A stretch of DNA of 64,000 nt from Duganella sp. OV510 (lineage in GTDB: Bacteria; Pseudomonadota; Gammaproteobacteria; Burkholderiales; Burkholderiaceae_D): contig NZ_FNEQ01000009.1 of the NCBI RefSeq assembly GCF_900100205.1, positions 186,001 through 250,000 of the forward strand, given 5' to 3'. The notes under the pieces were generated by a model, which worked only from the letters and a program-made list of their open reading frames with translations, searched no databases and was not told the origin of the DNA. A program made the translations under genes and the position numbers. Shown here one piece after another: positions 16,265-25,189 of the stretch; the first letter of the stretch is position 1; each line of letters begins with the position of its first letter.

Positions 16265-19150
16265 GAACTTATAGTTCCCGGTGATGTAGAACGACCGTCC
16301 CGCCGGGTCGGCATAGCGGCCGTCATAGCCGATCTGGTTGCCACCGCCGGCATTCTGCAAAGTGAACGGCGGATCGCGGTCAAACAGGTTCTTGACGCCG
16401 GCGGTCAGCGCAAACTGGCCGAAGTCGTACTTGGCCTGCCAGTCGACCGTGGTGTACGACGGTACCTTCAGGCCGGCAAACGCCACCGAATCGCCAACGC
16501 TGCCATCCGCATTCACCGCAAACACCGCCGTGTCGATCGGATAGGACTGGTCGTGATAGCCGGACTTGTAATGCGCCACCAGCGTGTTGGTCAGCTTGCC
16601 GGTGGTCAGGCTCAGGCTCAGATTGCTCTGCACGCGGAACACCACGCCATTGTCCGGGCCGAAGCGCCCGAGGTTGGACTGCACTTCGCCGTCGGCGCTG
16701 GTGGTGTAGTCCTGCTTGATCATATAGGTGCCGTTCCACGCCGCGCGCAGATCGCCAATACCGGTCTTGCTGCGGTAGCTGAAGTCCCAGTCGACGCCGC
16801 GATAATGCGCCACGCCGCCGTTGATCGGCGCCAGCAGGTAGGCAATCGTGGTGTAGCCGGCCGGATCAGGATAGGGATTGACGAACAGGTTCTTGTACTG
16901 CTGCGGATTGGCGAAGCCCTCCTGCTCCGGCACGCCGGCCGACAGCACCTGGTTGCGGATCGTCACATTCCACAAGTCCAGCCCCAGCGACAGGCCGCGC
17001 AGCGGTTCGACCCGGCCGCCCAGCGTCCATTGCTTGGACTTCTCCGGCTGCAGGCCATCGGGACCGTTCAGCGCATTCGGGCCGCTCAGCAAATCGTACT
17101 GCGCCTGCCCCACCTGGCAGCCCGGCGAGCCGGGGAACGGGCAGGCATAGCTGCCGGCAGTGCTGCCATTGAAGGTGTTGGCGCCGGCGATGTCGCTCAG
17201 GTTGGGCGCCTTGAAGCCGGTGCCGTAGGAACCACGCAGCAGCACCGTGTCGAGCGGCGACCACTTCAGGCTCAGCTTGTAGGTGCCGGCGCTGGAGCTG
17301 TTGCCGATATCGCCGCTGGCCAGCTGCGGGATCAGGCCGCTGGCGTCCGGCACGCTGGCGAAGATGTAGTTGCTGTGTACCTTGTCGTAGCTGTCGTAGC
17401 GGCCGGAGACGGTCGCTTCCACCGTCTTGTGCAGCGGCAGCAACACCTCGGTGAACACGCCCCAGTTGTCGCGGCGCGCATCGAACGGCACCACGCCGTA
17501 GCTGCCACCGACCGGATAGTTGGCCGAGGCCGGCTGGGTCGAGAAGCCGGAGTTGGCCAGGATCAGCGGATGATAATCAACCTCGTAGCGCGTCTTCGAG
17601 TAATCGCCGCCGACCGAGATGATGGAGGTGCCGCCCGGCAGGTTGAACAGGTCGTGCTGGGCGCCGGCATGCACGGTGTTCAACGTTGATTTGCCGCGCG
17701 AGAACACGGTGCCGTTCAGCAGCGCGCTGTTCAGCTGATCGGCGCCCTGGCCGGTGACCGGATCGTATTTTCCGGCCGCCACCAGGCTTTCCAGCATATT
17801 GAAGTCGGAGTAGCCGCCGGCGGCGGTGTCCTTCAGCTTGGCCTGCGACAGGATCAGCGAAGCGTTATAGGTCCAGCCCAGCGCGCTGCCGTCGATGCCG
17901 GTGGCAAAGTGGCGCGAGGTGGTTTCATACTGGTCGGCGCGGCCGCCGATCAGCACCGAGCGGTAGCCCAGCGTGGCGTTGCCGCTCGGGTTCTCCAGGC
18001 CGTTGGCGGTCAGATAGGGCTGCACATATTTCGCATACAGCGCCGGGAAGCGGGTGGTCGAGTTGACGCCCATCGGCTGCGCCGACGGTGCGTACTGCGC
18101 GGTCATCGCGTATTGCGACAGCACCAGCTCGGCCCAGGCGGTGGTGTCCTCGTTGATTTTGATGGTGCCTTTCAGCAGGCCGCTGTCGCGGTGACTGCCC
18201 GGCACGTTTTCCACTGTCGACGCATAATTGAAGCGGCACTGCGCGCCCAGCGGCCCGGCCAGCGCGCTGCCGCAATTGCCGTTGGCGGCCAGGTAGGGAT
18301 TGATGGCGTAGCCGCTTGCATCGCCAGTCGAGCCGATCGGGCGCGCGTTGAAGGTGATGTTGGCCGGCTCGGTGTTGCCGGTGCGCTGGTCGAAGTAATA
18401 CTGCTTGCCGTTGGCGCCGAACTTGAAGAAGGCGCCGCGCGCCGAGAAGTCGCGCTGCAGCGCTGTGATGCGCTCCAGCTCCTCGTGGCTGTACGAGGCC
18501 AGCACATTCCAGCCGTTTTCCTGCAGGTCGCCCCAGCCCTTGGTGATGCCGGCGCTGCTCCATTTGCCGCCGTTCTTTTTCGGCTGGCCGTAGGTGGCGT
18601 ATGCCTCGCCGGTGGTCAGGTTTTTTTTCAGGATGAAGTTGACCACGCCGGCGATCGCATCCGAACCATACAGCGCCGAGGCGCCGTCGGTCAGGATCTC
18701 GACCCGCTCCACCGCTTCCAGCGGAATGCTGGACAGGTTGACCGCGTAGCCGCCGCCCTGGCCGGAGCCGATGGCGCTGGGCGCCACGCGCTGGCCGTCC
18801 AGCAGCACCAGCGTGTACTTCGATGGCAGCGAATGCAGCGAAGCGGTGGTGACGCCGGCGCCACCGCCGTTGACCGAACTGGAGGAAGGCACAAAGCCCT
18901 GCATCGACGGCAGCATCTGGATCAGGTCGGTCGCCGAGGCAGCGCCGGTCTGCTTGATCTCGGCGGCAGTCAGCACCTGCACCGGCAATGCGCCCTCTTT
19001 CTGGATGCGCTTGATTGACGAACCGGTGATTTCGACGCGCTGGATCGGCTGTTCGCCAACCGCATCCTGCGCCAAGGCTGGCAGCGCCAGCAACACGCTG
19101 CCTGAAAACATCAGGCGCAGCGAACGGGACAGCACTCTTTCTTGCAGCAT
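16262..19150 (-). CDS. TonB-dependent outer-membrane receptor (paralogue 3)
   Basis: A 962-residue receptor. The frame is open further upstream but the true start is ATG 19150: an AGGAGG ribosome site lies just before it and the product begins with the standard signal peptide MLQERVLSRSLRLMFSGS, cleaved after ALAQ. Plug features are QRVEITGSSIKR, YTLVLLDGQRVAPS and VERVEILTDGASALYGSDAIAGVVNFI; the barrel ends ITGNYKF. It is the nearest relative in the window of the receptor at 10210 (shared LPSMQGF, SVNGGG, NAGGGNQIGYDGRY), so the pair looks like a duplication. It is downstream of aroG on the same strand but a strong hairpin separates them. Substrate unknown. Confidence 0.93.
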   Translation of the reverse strand: MLQERVLSRSLRLMFSGSVLLALPALAQDAVGEQPIQRVEITGSSIKRIQKEGALPVQVLTAAEIKQTGAASATDLIQMLPSMQGFVPSSSSVNGGGAGVTTASLHSLPSKYTLVLLDGQRVAPSAIGSGQGGGYAVNLSSIPLEAVERVEILTDGASALYGSDAIAGVVNFILKKNLTTGEAYATYGQPKKNGGKWSSAGITKGWGDLQENGWNVLASYSHEELERITALQRDFSARGAFFKFGANGKQYYFDQRTGNTEPANITFNARPIGSTGDASGYAINPYLAANGNCGSALAGPLGAQCRFNYASTVENVPGSHRDSGLLKGTIKINEDTTAWAELVLSQYAMTAQYAPSAQPMGVNSTTRFPALYAKYVQPYLTANGLENPSGNATLGYRSVLIGGRADQYETTSRHFATGIDGSALGWTYNASLILSQAKLKDTAAGGYSDFNMLESLVAAGKYDPVTGQGADQLNSALLNGTVFSRGKSTLNTVHAGAQHDLFNLPGGTSIISVGGDYSKTRYEVDYHPLILANSGFSTQPASANYPVGGSYGVVPFDARRDNWGVFTEVLLPLHKTVEATVSGRYDSYDKVHSNYIFASVPDASGLIPQLASGDIGNSSSAGTYKLSLKWSPLDTVLLRGSYGTGFKAPNLSDIAGANTFNGSTAGSYACPFPGSPGCQVGQAQYDLLSGPNALNGPDGLQPEKSKQWTLGGRVEPLRGLSLGLDLWNVTIRNQVLSAGVPEQEGFANPQQYKNLFVNPYPDPAGYTTIAYLLAPINGGVAHYRGVDWDFSYRSKTGIGDLRAAWNGTYMIKQDYTTSADGEVQSNLGRFGPDNGVVFRVQSNLSLSLTTGKLTNTLVAHYKSGYHDQSYPIDTAVFAVNADGSVGDSVAFAGLKVPSYTTVDWQAKYDFGQFALTAGVKNLFDRDPPFTLQNAGGGNQIGYDGRYADPAGRSFYITGNYKF

Positions 19151-19350
19151 AAACAACCTCCTGTTGTGGTTTTGGGATGCAACGATCCAACGCCCCCGGC
19201 CGCAAAGACCGGAGGACGACGAACAATGACGCACATGGGGTATGTCTATAGGAAGGTGTTCTGTGACACCCGGGCCTCGTCTTCTATCAAAGCATGCAAC
19301 TAGATTAACTGTCAATCGGGTTGTTACCTGCTTTGGCGTTAGCGCAACAG

Positions 19351-19388
19351 CCAGCCCATCAGGCTGGCCCCGGCATTGCGCCGGGGCC
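19351..19388 (-). terminator. Hairpins downstream of aroG
   Basis: On the minus strand, 14 bases after the aroG stop, GGCCCCGGC/GCCGGGGCC (19366-19388, five-base loop) is followed by a second dyad CCAGCC/GGCTGG (19351-19368) that overlaps it. No T run follows, so the first may be a strong but imperfect terminator. The remaining 19151-19350 would hold the promoter of the TBDR, including GCGTCATTGTTC on the minus strand (19221-19232). Confidence 0.55.
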
Positions 19389-19401
19389 ACAGAGGAAATG
19401 C

Positions 19402-20481
19402 TTACTTCGCTGCAGCTTCGTTTGCCTGGGTGGCAAGACGGCGCTGGCGGACGGCGGCGGCCAGGCCTTGCAGCACCTGCACGCTGCTGTCCCAGTCGAT
19501 GCAGCCGTCGGTGACCGACTGGCCGTAGGTCAGTTCCTTGCCCGGCACCAGGTCCTGGCGGCCGGCCACCAGATGCGACTCCACCATCACGCCGACGATG
19601 CGCTGCTCGCCGCCCGCCACCTGGGCGGCGATGTCGGCGCACACCGGCACCTGGTTCTCCGGCTTCTTCGAGCTGTTGGCGTGCGAGGCGTCGATCATCA
19701 GGCGCGCGGCCAGGCCTTGCGCGGCAATCGCCTTGCAGGCTTCATCGACGCTGGCGGCGTCGTAATTGGGCGCCTTGCCGCCGCGCAGGATGATGTGGCA
19801 ATCCTCGTTGCCGTTGGTCGAGACGATGGCCGAATGGCCGCCCTTGGTCACGGACAGGAAGTGGTGCGGCTGCGAAGCGGCCTTGATGGCGTCGACCGCG
19901 ATGCGCACATTGCCGTCGGTGCCGTTCTTGAAGCCGACCGGGCACGACAGGCCGGAGGCCAGTTCGCGGTGCACCTGCGATTCGGTGGTGCGGGCGCCGA
20001 TCGCGCCCCACGAGATCAGGTCGGCGATGTACTGCGGCGAGATCACGTCGAGGAACTCGGTGCCGGCCGGCAGGCCCAGTTCGTTGATGTCGCGCAGCAG
20101 TTCGCGCGCCATGCGCAGGCCGTCGTTGATGCGGAAACTGTTGTCCATGTACGGATCGTTGATCAGGCCCTTCCAGCCGACCGTGGTGCGCGGTTTTTCG
20201 AAGTAGACGCGCATGACGATTTCCAGGTCGGCGCCCAGTTCCTGGCGCAGCGGCGCCAGGCGGCGCGCGTATTCCATCGCCGCTTTCGGATCGTGGATCG
20301 AGCATGGGCCGATTACCACCATCAGGCGGTCGTCCTGGCCGTGCAGGATGCGGTGCAGCGCCACGCGGGCGTTGGCGGCGGTCTGTTCAGCCGCTTCCGT
20401 GCACGCATACTCGCGGATCAGGTGGGACGGTGGCGTCAGTTCCTTCATCTCGCGGATGCGCAAATCGTCGGTACGGGGCAT
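19402..20481 (-). CDS. aroG: 3-deoxy-7-phosphoheptulonate (DAHP) synthase, AroG type
   Basis: AroG condenses phosphoenolpyruvate and erythrose 4-phosphate, the committed first step of aromatic amino acid synthesis. The 359-residue protein is a type I (AroFGH) enzyme: VVIGPCSIHDPKAAMEYA, MRVYFEKPRTTVGWKGLIND, GARTTESQVHRELASGL, GFKNGTDG and MIDASHANSSKK carry the substrate- and metal-binding residues (Cys of GPCS, His of DASHAN). The leader upstream (20515-20656) has a Phe-codon-rich mini-gene and a terminator, so expression is probably attenuated by charged tRNA-Phe, beside the usual feedback inhibition of the enzyme. The start at 20481 has a GGAGA ribosome site. No aromatic pathway neighbour is present. 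Confidence 0.95.
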   Translation of the reverse strand: MPRTDDLRIREMKELTPPSHLIREYACTEAAEQTAANARVALHRILHGQDDRLMVVIGPCSIHDPKAAMEYARRLAPLRQELGADLEIVMRVYFEKPRTTVGWKGLINDPYMDNSFRINDGLRMARELLRDINELGLPAGTEFLDVISPQYIADLISWGAIGARTTESQVHRELASGLSCPVGFKNGTDGNVRIAVDAIKAASQPHHFLSVTKGGHSAIVSTNGNEDCHIILRGGKAPNYDAASVDEACKAIAAQGLAARLMIDASHANSSKKPENQVPVCADIAAQVAGGEQRIVGVMVESHLVAGRQDLVPGKELTYGQSVTDGCIDWDSSVQVLQGLAAAVRQRRLATQANEAAAK

Positions 20482-20514
20482 GCTGTTCTCCAGGTGAGCT
20501 TAAAAATAATGGGT

Positions 20515-20548
20515 AAAAAAAAACCGCCTCGGAAGGAGGCGGTTTTTT
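20515..20548 (-). terminator. Intrinsic terminator in the aroG leader (attenuator)
   Basis: On the minus strand CCGCCTC/GAGGCGG (20524-20542, five-base loop), flanked by complementary A and T runs, is followed by nine T residues (20515-20523), about 34 bases before the aroG start. It lies inside the leader, between the leader peptide and the gene. The 5' arm CCGCCT can alternatively pair with AGGCGG (plus-strand 20600-20605), located inside the leader peptide gene; this would be the antiterminator. Confidence 0.82.
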
Positions 20549-20575
20549 GGGATTCTGCTGGGACTCGTTTTGCTT

Positions 20576-20656
20576 CTACGTGCACCGGCCGCTAATCCAC
20601 CGCCTGAGGGTTGGAAAGCTAAAGTAAAACCAGCCGGTAAAGAAGAAGTGGGTCAT
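20576..20656 (-). CDS. Phe-rich leader peptide of aroG (PheL-like, 26 residues)
   Basis: A 26-codon frame directly downstream of a good promoter and upstream of the attenuator. It begins MTHFFFTGWFYFSF: six of the first 14 residues are Phe, with one Trp and one Tyr, which is far from chance and matches the design of pheL in E. coli. A ribosome slowed at the Phe codons would leave AGGCGG free to pair with the terminator arm and allow aroG transcription; fast translation would let the terminator form. The ribosome site is weak (GGAC). The arms ACCGGC (codons 7-8) and GCCGGT (codons 23-25) could form the early pause hairpin. Translation itself is inferred. Confidence 0.8.
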   Translation of the reverse strand: MTHFFFTGWFYFSFPTLRRWISGRCT

Positions 20657-20679
20657 GTAAAGTCCGTAAGTGTCGAAAG

Positions 20680-20709
20680 ACTATAACAACAGTTTGCGCC
20701 ATCTGGCAA
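20680..20709 (-). promoter_or_regulatory. Sigma-70-type promoter of the aroG leader
   Basis: On the minus strand TTGCCA (plus 20704-20709) and TATAGT (plus 20680-20685) are separated by 18 bases, close to the consensus. The start point would be near 20673, some 17 bases before the leader peptide ATG. Confidence 0.6.
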
Positions 20710-20914
20710 GCACTTTATCGCGCGCTGCTGGCGGCGCCCTGCCCTTCCCAACAAAAATTTACATGCTGCGGCCTGGCGTTAAGTTCTTAGCGCCTGTATC
20801 CGGATGTAAGCTGCGCCAGCCCGCAGCGCGCCAGCGATGGCGACCTGGAGGCAGAAAACCGTCTTAACAGCAGTAAGGCTTTGCTGGCTGTCGCATCGCC
20901 GCACACTTGTTCAA

Positions 20915-20949
20915 GCGTCATTGTTCCCGCCTCCCGCGAATGGTCTGAT
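20915..20949 (+). promoter_or_regulatory. Words shared with other TBDR upstream regions
   Basis: GCGTCATTGTTC (20915-20926) recurs on the minus strand upstream of the receptor starting at 19150 (19221-19232). GCGAATGGTCTGAT (20936-20949) recurs upstream of the receptor starting at 49476 (49374-49387). They lie 55-89 bases before the start codon. A common transcriptional or RNA-level signal is inferred. The rest of the 20710-21003 gap shows no gene. Confidence 0.4.
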
Positions 20950-21003
20950 CGCTTTGCTCAAAAAGCAAACACCCATTCCCATATCAATGCAGGAGTTAAA
21001 ACA

Positions 21004-23640
21004 ATGATGATTGAAAGAGCCATGTCGCGCAGCTTGCGCGTGCTGTTTGCCGGCGGCCTTGCGGTCGGCATGCACGCCGCCGTCGCGCAAACCGACGACG
21101 CCCCGATCCAGCGCGTGGAAGTCACCGGTTCCAGCATCAAGCGTCTGGCCAGCGAGACCGCGCTGCCGATTACCAGCATCAAGGCCGCCGACTTTGAAAA
21201 GCAGGGCCTGACCACCGCTGCCGAAGTGATGAACACGCTGTCGATGAACCAGAGCTCGACCGGTAGCAGCCAGTCGGTCGGTTCCGGCACCGGCGGCATC
21301 GCCACCGCCGACCTGCGCGGCCTGGGCAGCAACAAGACGCTGGTGCTGCTGAACGGCCGCCGCCTGGCCAACCACCCGTTCAACGGGTCCTCGGTCGACC
21401 TGAACATCATCCCACTGTCGGCGCTGGAACGGGTGGAAGTGCTGCGCGACGGCGCCTCGGCCATCTACGGCACCGACGCCATCGGCGGCGTCATCAACTT
21501 CATCACCAAGCGCTCGGTCAGCGGCGTCACTGTCAGCGCCGAACGCTACCAGCCGCAGGCCAGCGGCTCGGGCGCCGAATCGCGCATCAACCTGTCCGGC
21601 GGCTACGGCGACCTGGACAAGGACGGCTGGAATGTCTTCGGTGTCATCGACCTGCACAAGCAGACCGCGCTGGATGCTTCAGAACGTGATTTCGCCAGCA
21701 CCAGCGTGCGGCCGGAGCGCGGCGTCAACGGCAGCAGCGGCACCTCGCAGCCAGCCAACTTCTACTCGGACAACGGCATCACCGGCAACCCGTACTACGC
21801 CAGCGGCTGCGTTGGCAAGGGCCTGATCCAGAGCAGCACCGGCACCTGCCGCACCGACACCAGCACCTACATCCAGGCGATTCCGAAGACCAAGCAGGAA
21901 TCCTTCCTCGGCAAGGCCACCTTCAAGCTGAACCAGGACGACATCGCCACCATCGAGTACCTGCACAGCCGCTCGACCAACAGCAGCGCGATCGCGCCGT
22001 CGCCGCTGACCGGCATCACCATGACGTCGGCCAGCCCCTACTATCCGGGCGGCAGCGCCGGCGTGCCAGCAGTGGCCGGTCTCAGCGGCGAAGACCTGAG
22101 CATCAACTGGCGCACCGTCGCGGCCGGCAAACGCCAGGGCTATGACACCTCGATCTCCGACCGCCTGGTGCTGGCTTCGGAAGGCCTGGTGGCTGGCTGG
22201 GACTACAACGTCGGCCTGACCTATGCCGTCAACAAGGCCAGCAGCGCCTTCGCCGGCGGCTACACCAACGACTCGCTGATGAAAGCAGGCGTGCTGAGCG
22301 GCATCCTGAATCCGTTCGGCGAGCAATCGGCCGAAGGCGCAGCCTATATCGATGCTGCCCAGCTGCGCGGCGAATACCTGTCGGCCAAGATGACCAGCGT
22401 TGGCGTCGACGGCAAGATCAGCCGCGAGCTGTTCCAGCTGCCGGCCGGTGGCGTCGGCTTCGCGCTGGGCACCGAATTCCGTCACGACAAAGCCACTTAC
22501 AACGTCAACCGCGACCTGGCGTCGCAGGCATCCAGCTCCGGCTACGCCGATGCGCAGGACCAGGCTGGCCAGCGCAACATCTCGGCCGTGTATTCGGAAC
22601 TGAGCGTGCCGCTGGCGAAGACGGTGGAACTGTCGGCCGCCGCCCGCTACGACCACTACAACGACGTCGGCGGCAGCTTCAATCCGAAAGTCGGGCTGCG
22701 CTGGGAAGCCAGCAAGCAGGTGCTGTTCCGTACCTCGTACAACACCGGCTTCCGCGCGCCGACGCTGTACGACCTGCACGGCCCGGCCACGTCGACCTTC
22801 ACCAGCAACGCGTATAACGATCCGGTGCTGTGCCCGGGCGGCAGCGCGATTACCGGCGCCAATCCGAACGTCGCCTGCGCGCAGCAGCAGTACATCCGCA
22901 GCGGCGGCAACGCCAACCTGAAGCCGGAGAAATCCAAGACCTTCGCGCTGGGCGTGGTGTTTGAGCCGCTGAATGCGGTCAGCGTCTCGTTCGACTACTT
23001 CAACATCAAGATCAAGGATTCGATCGGCACGGTGTCTGAATCGACCATCTTCGACAACTACGAGAAGTACAAGGACTACTTCGTCTACTCGGCCGACGGC
23101 AAGACGCTGCAATATGTCAACGCCGTGCTGGACAACTTGGGCGAAGTGAAGACCTCGGGCATCGACACCAGCCTGCGCTGGAAGCTGCCGCGTACCTCAG
23201 CTGGCGACTTCATGTTCCAGTTCGATGGCACCTGGGTGCACAGCTACAAGTACCAGAACGAAACCGGCGGCGAGTTTGTGGAGAATGTGGGTGTGTACGG
23301 CGACAACGCGCCGGTATTCCGCTGGAAGCACAACGCCACGGTAACGTGGAAGAAAGGCACCTGGAGCGCCAGTTTCGCCAACAAGTACCTGAGCGGCTAC
23401 GAGGATCAGAACAGCGTGGCGGAGCAGTACGTCCACCACGTGCGCGCGTACTCGACCTACTCGCTGTCGACCAGCTACAGCGGCATCAAGAACACCGACC
23501 TGACGGTGGGCATCAAGAACCTGTTTGACACGGCGCCGCCCTACACCAACCAGGGCACCACGTTCCAGAGTGGCTACGATCCGCGCTACACCGATCCGCT
23601 GGGCCGTACCTTCTACGTGAAGGCAACCTACAAGTTCTAA
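21004..23640 (+). CDS. TonB-dependent outer-membrane receptor (paralogue 4)
   Basis: An 878-residue receptor. The frame is open from 20881 but an AGGAG site and the standard signal peptide MMIERAMSRSLRVLFAGGLA set the start at 21004. Cleavage is expected after AVAQ. Plug: QRVEVTGSSIKR, LRGLGSNKTLVLLNGRRLAN, VEVLRDGASAIYGTDAIGGVINFI. Barrel ends KATYKF. It is very similar in design to the receptors at 13557 and 49476, including NPFGEQSAEGAAY and a last-strand segment NQGTTFQSGYDPRYTDPLGR. It lies between tldD and aroG, genes that are neighbours in many Burkholderiales, so it looks inserted into a conserved block. Substrate unknown. Confidence 0.93.
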   Translation: MMIERAMSRSLRVLFAGGLAVGMHAAVAQTDDAPIQRVEVTGSSIKRLASETALPITSIKAADFEKQGLTTAAEVMNTLSMNQSSTGSSQSVGSGTGGIATADLRGLGSNKTLVLLNGRRLANHPFNGSSVDLNIIPLSALERVEVLRDGASAIYGTDAIGGVINFITKRSVSGVTVSAERYQPQASGSGAESRINLSGGYGDLDKDGWNVFGVIDLHKQTALDASERDFASTSVRPERGVNGSSGTSQPANFYSDNGITGNPYYASGCVGKGLIQSSTGTCRTDTSTYIQAIPKTKQESFLGKATFKLNQDDIATIEYLHSRSTNSSAIAPSPLTGITMTSASPYYPGGSAGVPAVAGLSGEDLSINWRTVAAGKRQGYDTSISDRLVLASEGLVAGWDYNVGLTYAVNKASSAFAGGYTNDSLMKAGVLSGILNPFGEQSAEGAAYIDAAQLRGEYLSAKMTSVGVDGKISRELFQLPAGGVGFALGTEFRHDKATYNVNRDLASQASSSGYADAQDQAGQRNISAVYSELSVPLAKTVELSAAARYDHYNDVGGSFNPKVGLRWEASKQVLFRTSYNTGFRAPTLYDLHGPATSTFTSNAYNDPVLCPGGSAITGANPNVACAQQQYIRSGGNANLKPEKSKTFALGVVFEPLNAVSVSFDYFNIKIKDSIGTVSESTIFDNYEKYKDYFVYSADGKTLQYVNAVLDNLGEVKTSGIDTSLRWKLPRTSAGDFMFQFDGTWVHSYKYQNETGGEFVENVGVYGDNAPVFRWKHNATVTWKKGTWSASFANKYLSGYEDQNSVAEQYVHHVRAYSTYSLSTSYSGIKNTDLTVGIKNLFDTAPPYTNQGTTFQSGYDPRYTDPLGRTFYVKATYKF

Positions 23641-23647
23641 ACCAACA

Positions 23648-23688
23648 TCGGGGGCAGTGCCGACATTCGGCACGACCCCGAATTTTTT
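23648..23688 (+). terminator. Long terminator hairpin after TBDR paralogue 4
   Basis: TCGGGG..AGTGCCGA (23648-23663) pairs with TCGGCAC.ACCCCGA (23667-23681) with a small internal bulge, followed by six T residues (23683-23688). It also abuts the convergent tldD stop codon at 23687. Confidence 0.82.
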
Positions 23689-25147
23689 AGGCTGTGCCGC
23701 CGACGGTGACGCCGTCGATGCGCAGCGTCGGCTGGCCGACGCCGACCGGCACGCTCTGGCCTTCCTTGCCGCACACGCCAACGCCCGGGTCCAGCTTCAT
23801 GTCATTGCCGATCATCGATACGCGGTTCAGCACTTCCGGACCGTTGCCGATCAGCGTCGCGCCTTTCACCGGATAGGTGATCTTGCCGTTTTCGATCATG
23901 TAAGCCTCGCTGGCCGAGAACACGAACTTGCCGTTGGTGATGTCGACCTGGCCGCCGCCGAAGTTCACCGCGTACAGGCCATTCTTCACCGACGCCAGGA
24001 TCTCGCCCGGATCTTTATCGCCGCCCAGCATATAGGTATTGGTCATGCGCGGCATCGGCAGATGCGCGAACGATTCGCGGCGCGCGTTACCGGTCACCGG
24101 CATCTTCATCAGGCGCGCGTTCATGGTGTCCTGGATGTAGCCTTTCAGGATGCCGTCTTCAATCAGCGTGGTGCACTGGGTCGGATTGCCTTCGTCGTCG
24201 ATGTTCAGCGAGCCGCGGCGGTCCGCCAGCGTGCCGTCATCCACCACGGTCACGCCTTTGGCTGCCACGCGGTCGCCGATGCGGCCGGCAAACGTCGATG
24301 AACCCTTGCGGTTGAAATCGCCTTCCAGGCCGTGGCCGATCGCTTCGTGCAGCAGGATGCCTGGCCAGCCAGGGCCCAGTACCACCGTCATCGGACCGGC
24401 TGGCGCCGGACGCGCATCCAGGTTCACCAGTGCCGATTTCACCGCGTCATCCGCATACTGCTCCAGCAGCGCGTCATCAAAATACGCATAGTCGTAGCGG
24501 CCACCGCCGCCCGACGAGCCGACCTCGCGGCGGCCGTTCTGCTCGACAATGACGGTCAGCGACACGCGCACCAGCGGGCGGATATCCGCCGCCAGCACGC
24601 CATCGCTGCGCACCACCAGCACCACATCGTATTCGCCAGCCAGGCTGGCCATCACTTGCACCACGCGCGGGTCCTTGGCGCGCGCCATCTTCTCGATGCG
24701 TTCCAGCAGCTGCACCTTGGCGGTGGCGTCCAGCGACACCAGCGGATCGTGCGGCAGGTACAGCGAGCGGCCGCCGACGTGGTTCATCGCGCCAGCCACC
24801 TTGATCTTGCCGCTGCCCGCGCGGGCGATGGTGCGGGTGGCCGAGGCGGCATCCAGCAGCGCTGCTTCGGAGATTTCATCCGAGTACGAAAACGCGGTCT
24901 TGTCGCCCGACACGGCGCGCACGCCAACGCCTTGATCGATAGAAAAACTACCGGTCTTGACGATGCCTTCTTCCAGGCTCCAGCCTTCGTTTTTGGTAAA
25001 TTGGAAATACAAGTCGGCATAGTCGACTTTGTGCGTGAACATGCTGCCCAGCGTCTTCAGCAGCTTGGCCTCGTCCAGCCCGAACGGCGTCAGCAGGATA
25101 TCGCGCGCAACGGCCAGGGTGGACAGATTCGGTTCAAATGGCTTCAT
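23687..25147 (-). CDS. tldD: Metalloprotease TldD
   Basis: TldD forms a heterodimeric zinc protease with TldE/PmbA that degrades unfolded small proteins and matures peptide antibiotics and CcdA. The 486-residue product carries the family HExxxH motif in LLHEAIGHGLEGDFNRKGSS and conserved blocks VDYADLYFQ, DQGVGVRAVSGDKTAFSYSD and PRMTNTYMLGGDKDPGEI. It is the third gene of a minus-strand run yhdP-nitrilase-tldD; the 42-base gap to the nitrilase gene allows cotranscription. tldE/pmbA is not in the window. The convergent TBDR shares its terminator. Start by family agreement; ribosome site weak. Confidence 0.95.
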   Translation of the reverse strand: MKPFEPNLSTLAVARDILLTPFGLDEAKLLKTLGSMFTHKVDYADLYFQFTKNEGWSLEEGIVKTGSFSIDQGVGVRAVSGDKTAFSYSDEISEAALLDAASATRTIARAGSGKIKVAGAMNHVGGRSLYLPHDPLVSLDATAKVQLLERIEKMARAKDPRVVQVMASLAGEYDVVLVVRSDGVLAADIRPLVRVSLTVIVEQNGRREVGSSGGGGRYDYAYFDDALLEQYADDAVKSALVNLDARPAPAGPMTVVLGPGWPGILLHEAIGHGLEGDFNRKGSSTFAGRIGDRVAAKGVTVVDDGTLADRRGSLNIDDEGNPTQCTTLIEDGILKGYIQDTMNARLMKMPVTGNARRESFAHLPMPRMTNTYMLGGDKDPGEILASVKNGLYAVNFGGGQVDITNGKFVFSASEAYMIENGKITYPVKGATLIGNGPEVLNRVSMIGNDMKLDPGVGVCGKEGQSVPVGVGQPTLRIDGVTVGGTA

Positions 25148-25189
25148 GGTGATGCTTTCTGTGAGGTGTTACCGGCATTGTAGTGGATA

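Noticed and set aside
19151..19642. N-terminal extension of TBDR paralogue 3 to 1126 residues
   Set aside because: It runs over the end of aroG, and the AGGAGG site with a proper signal peptide fixes the start at 19150.
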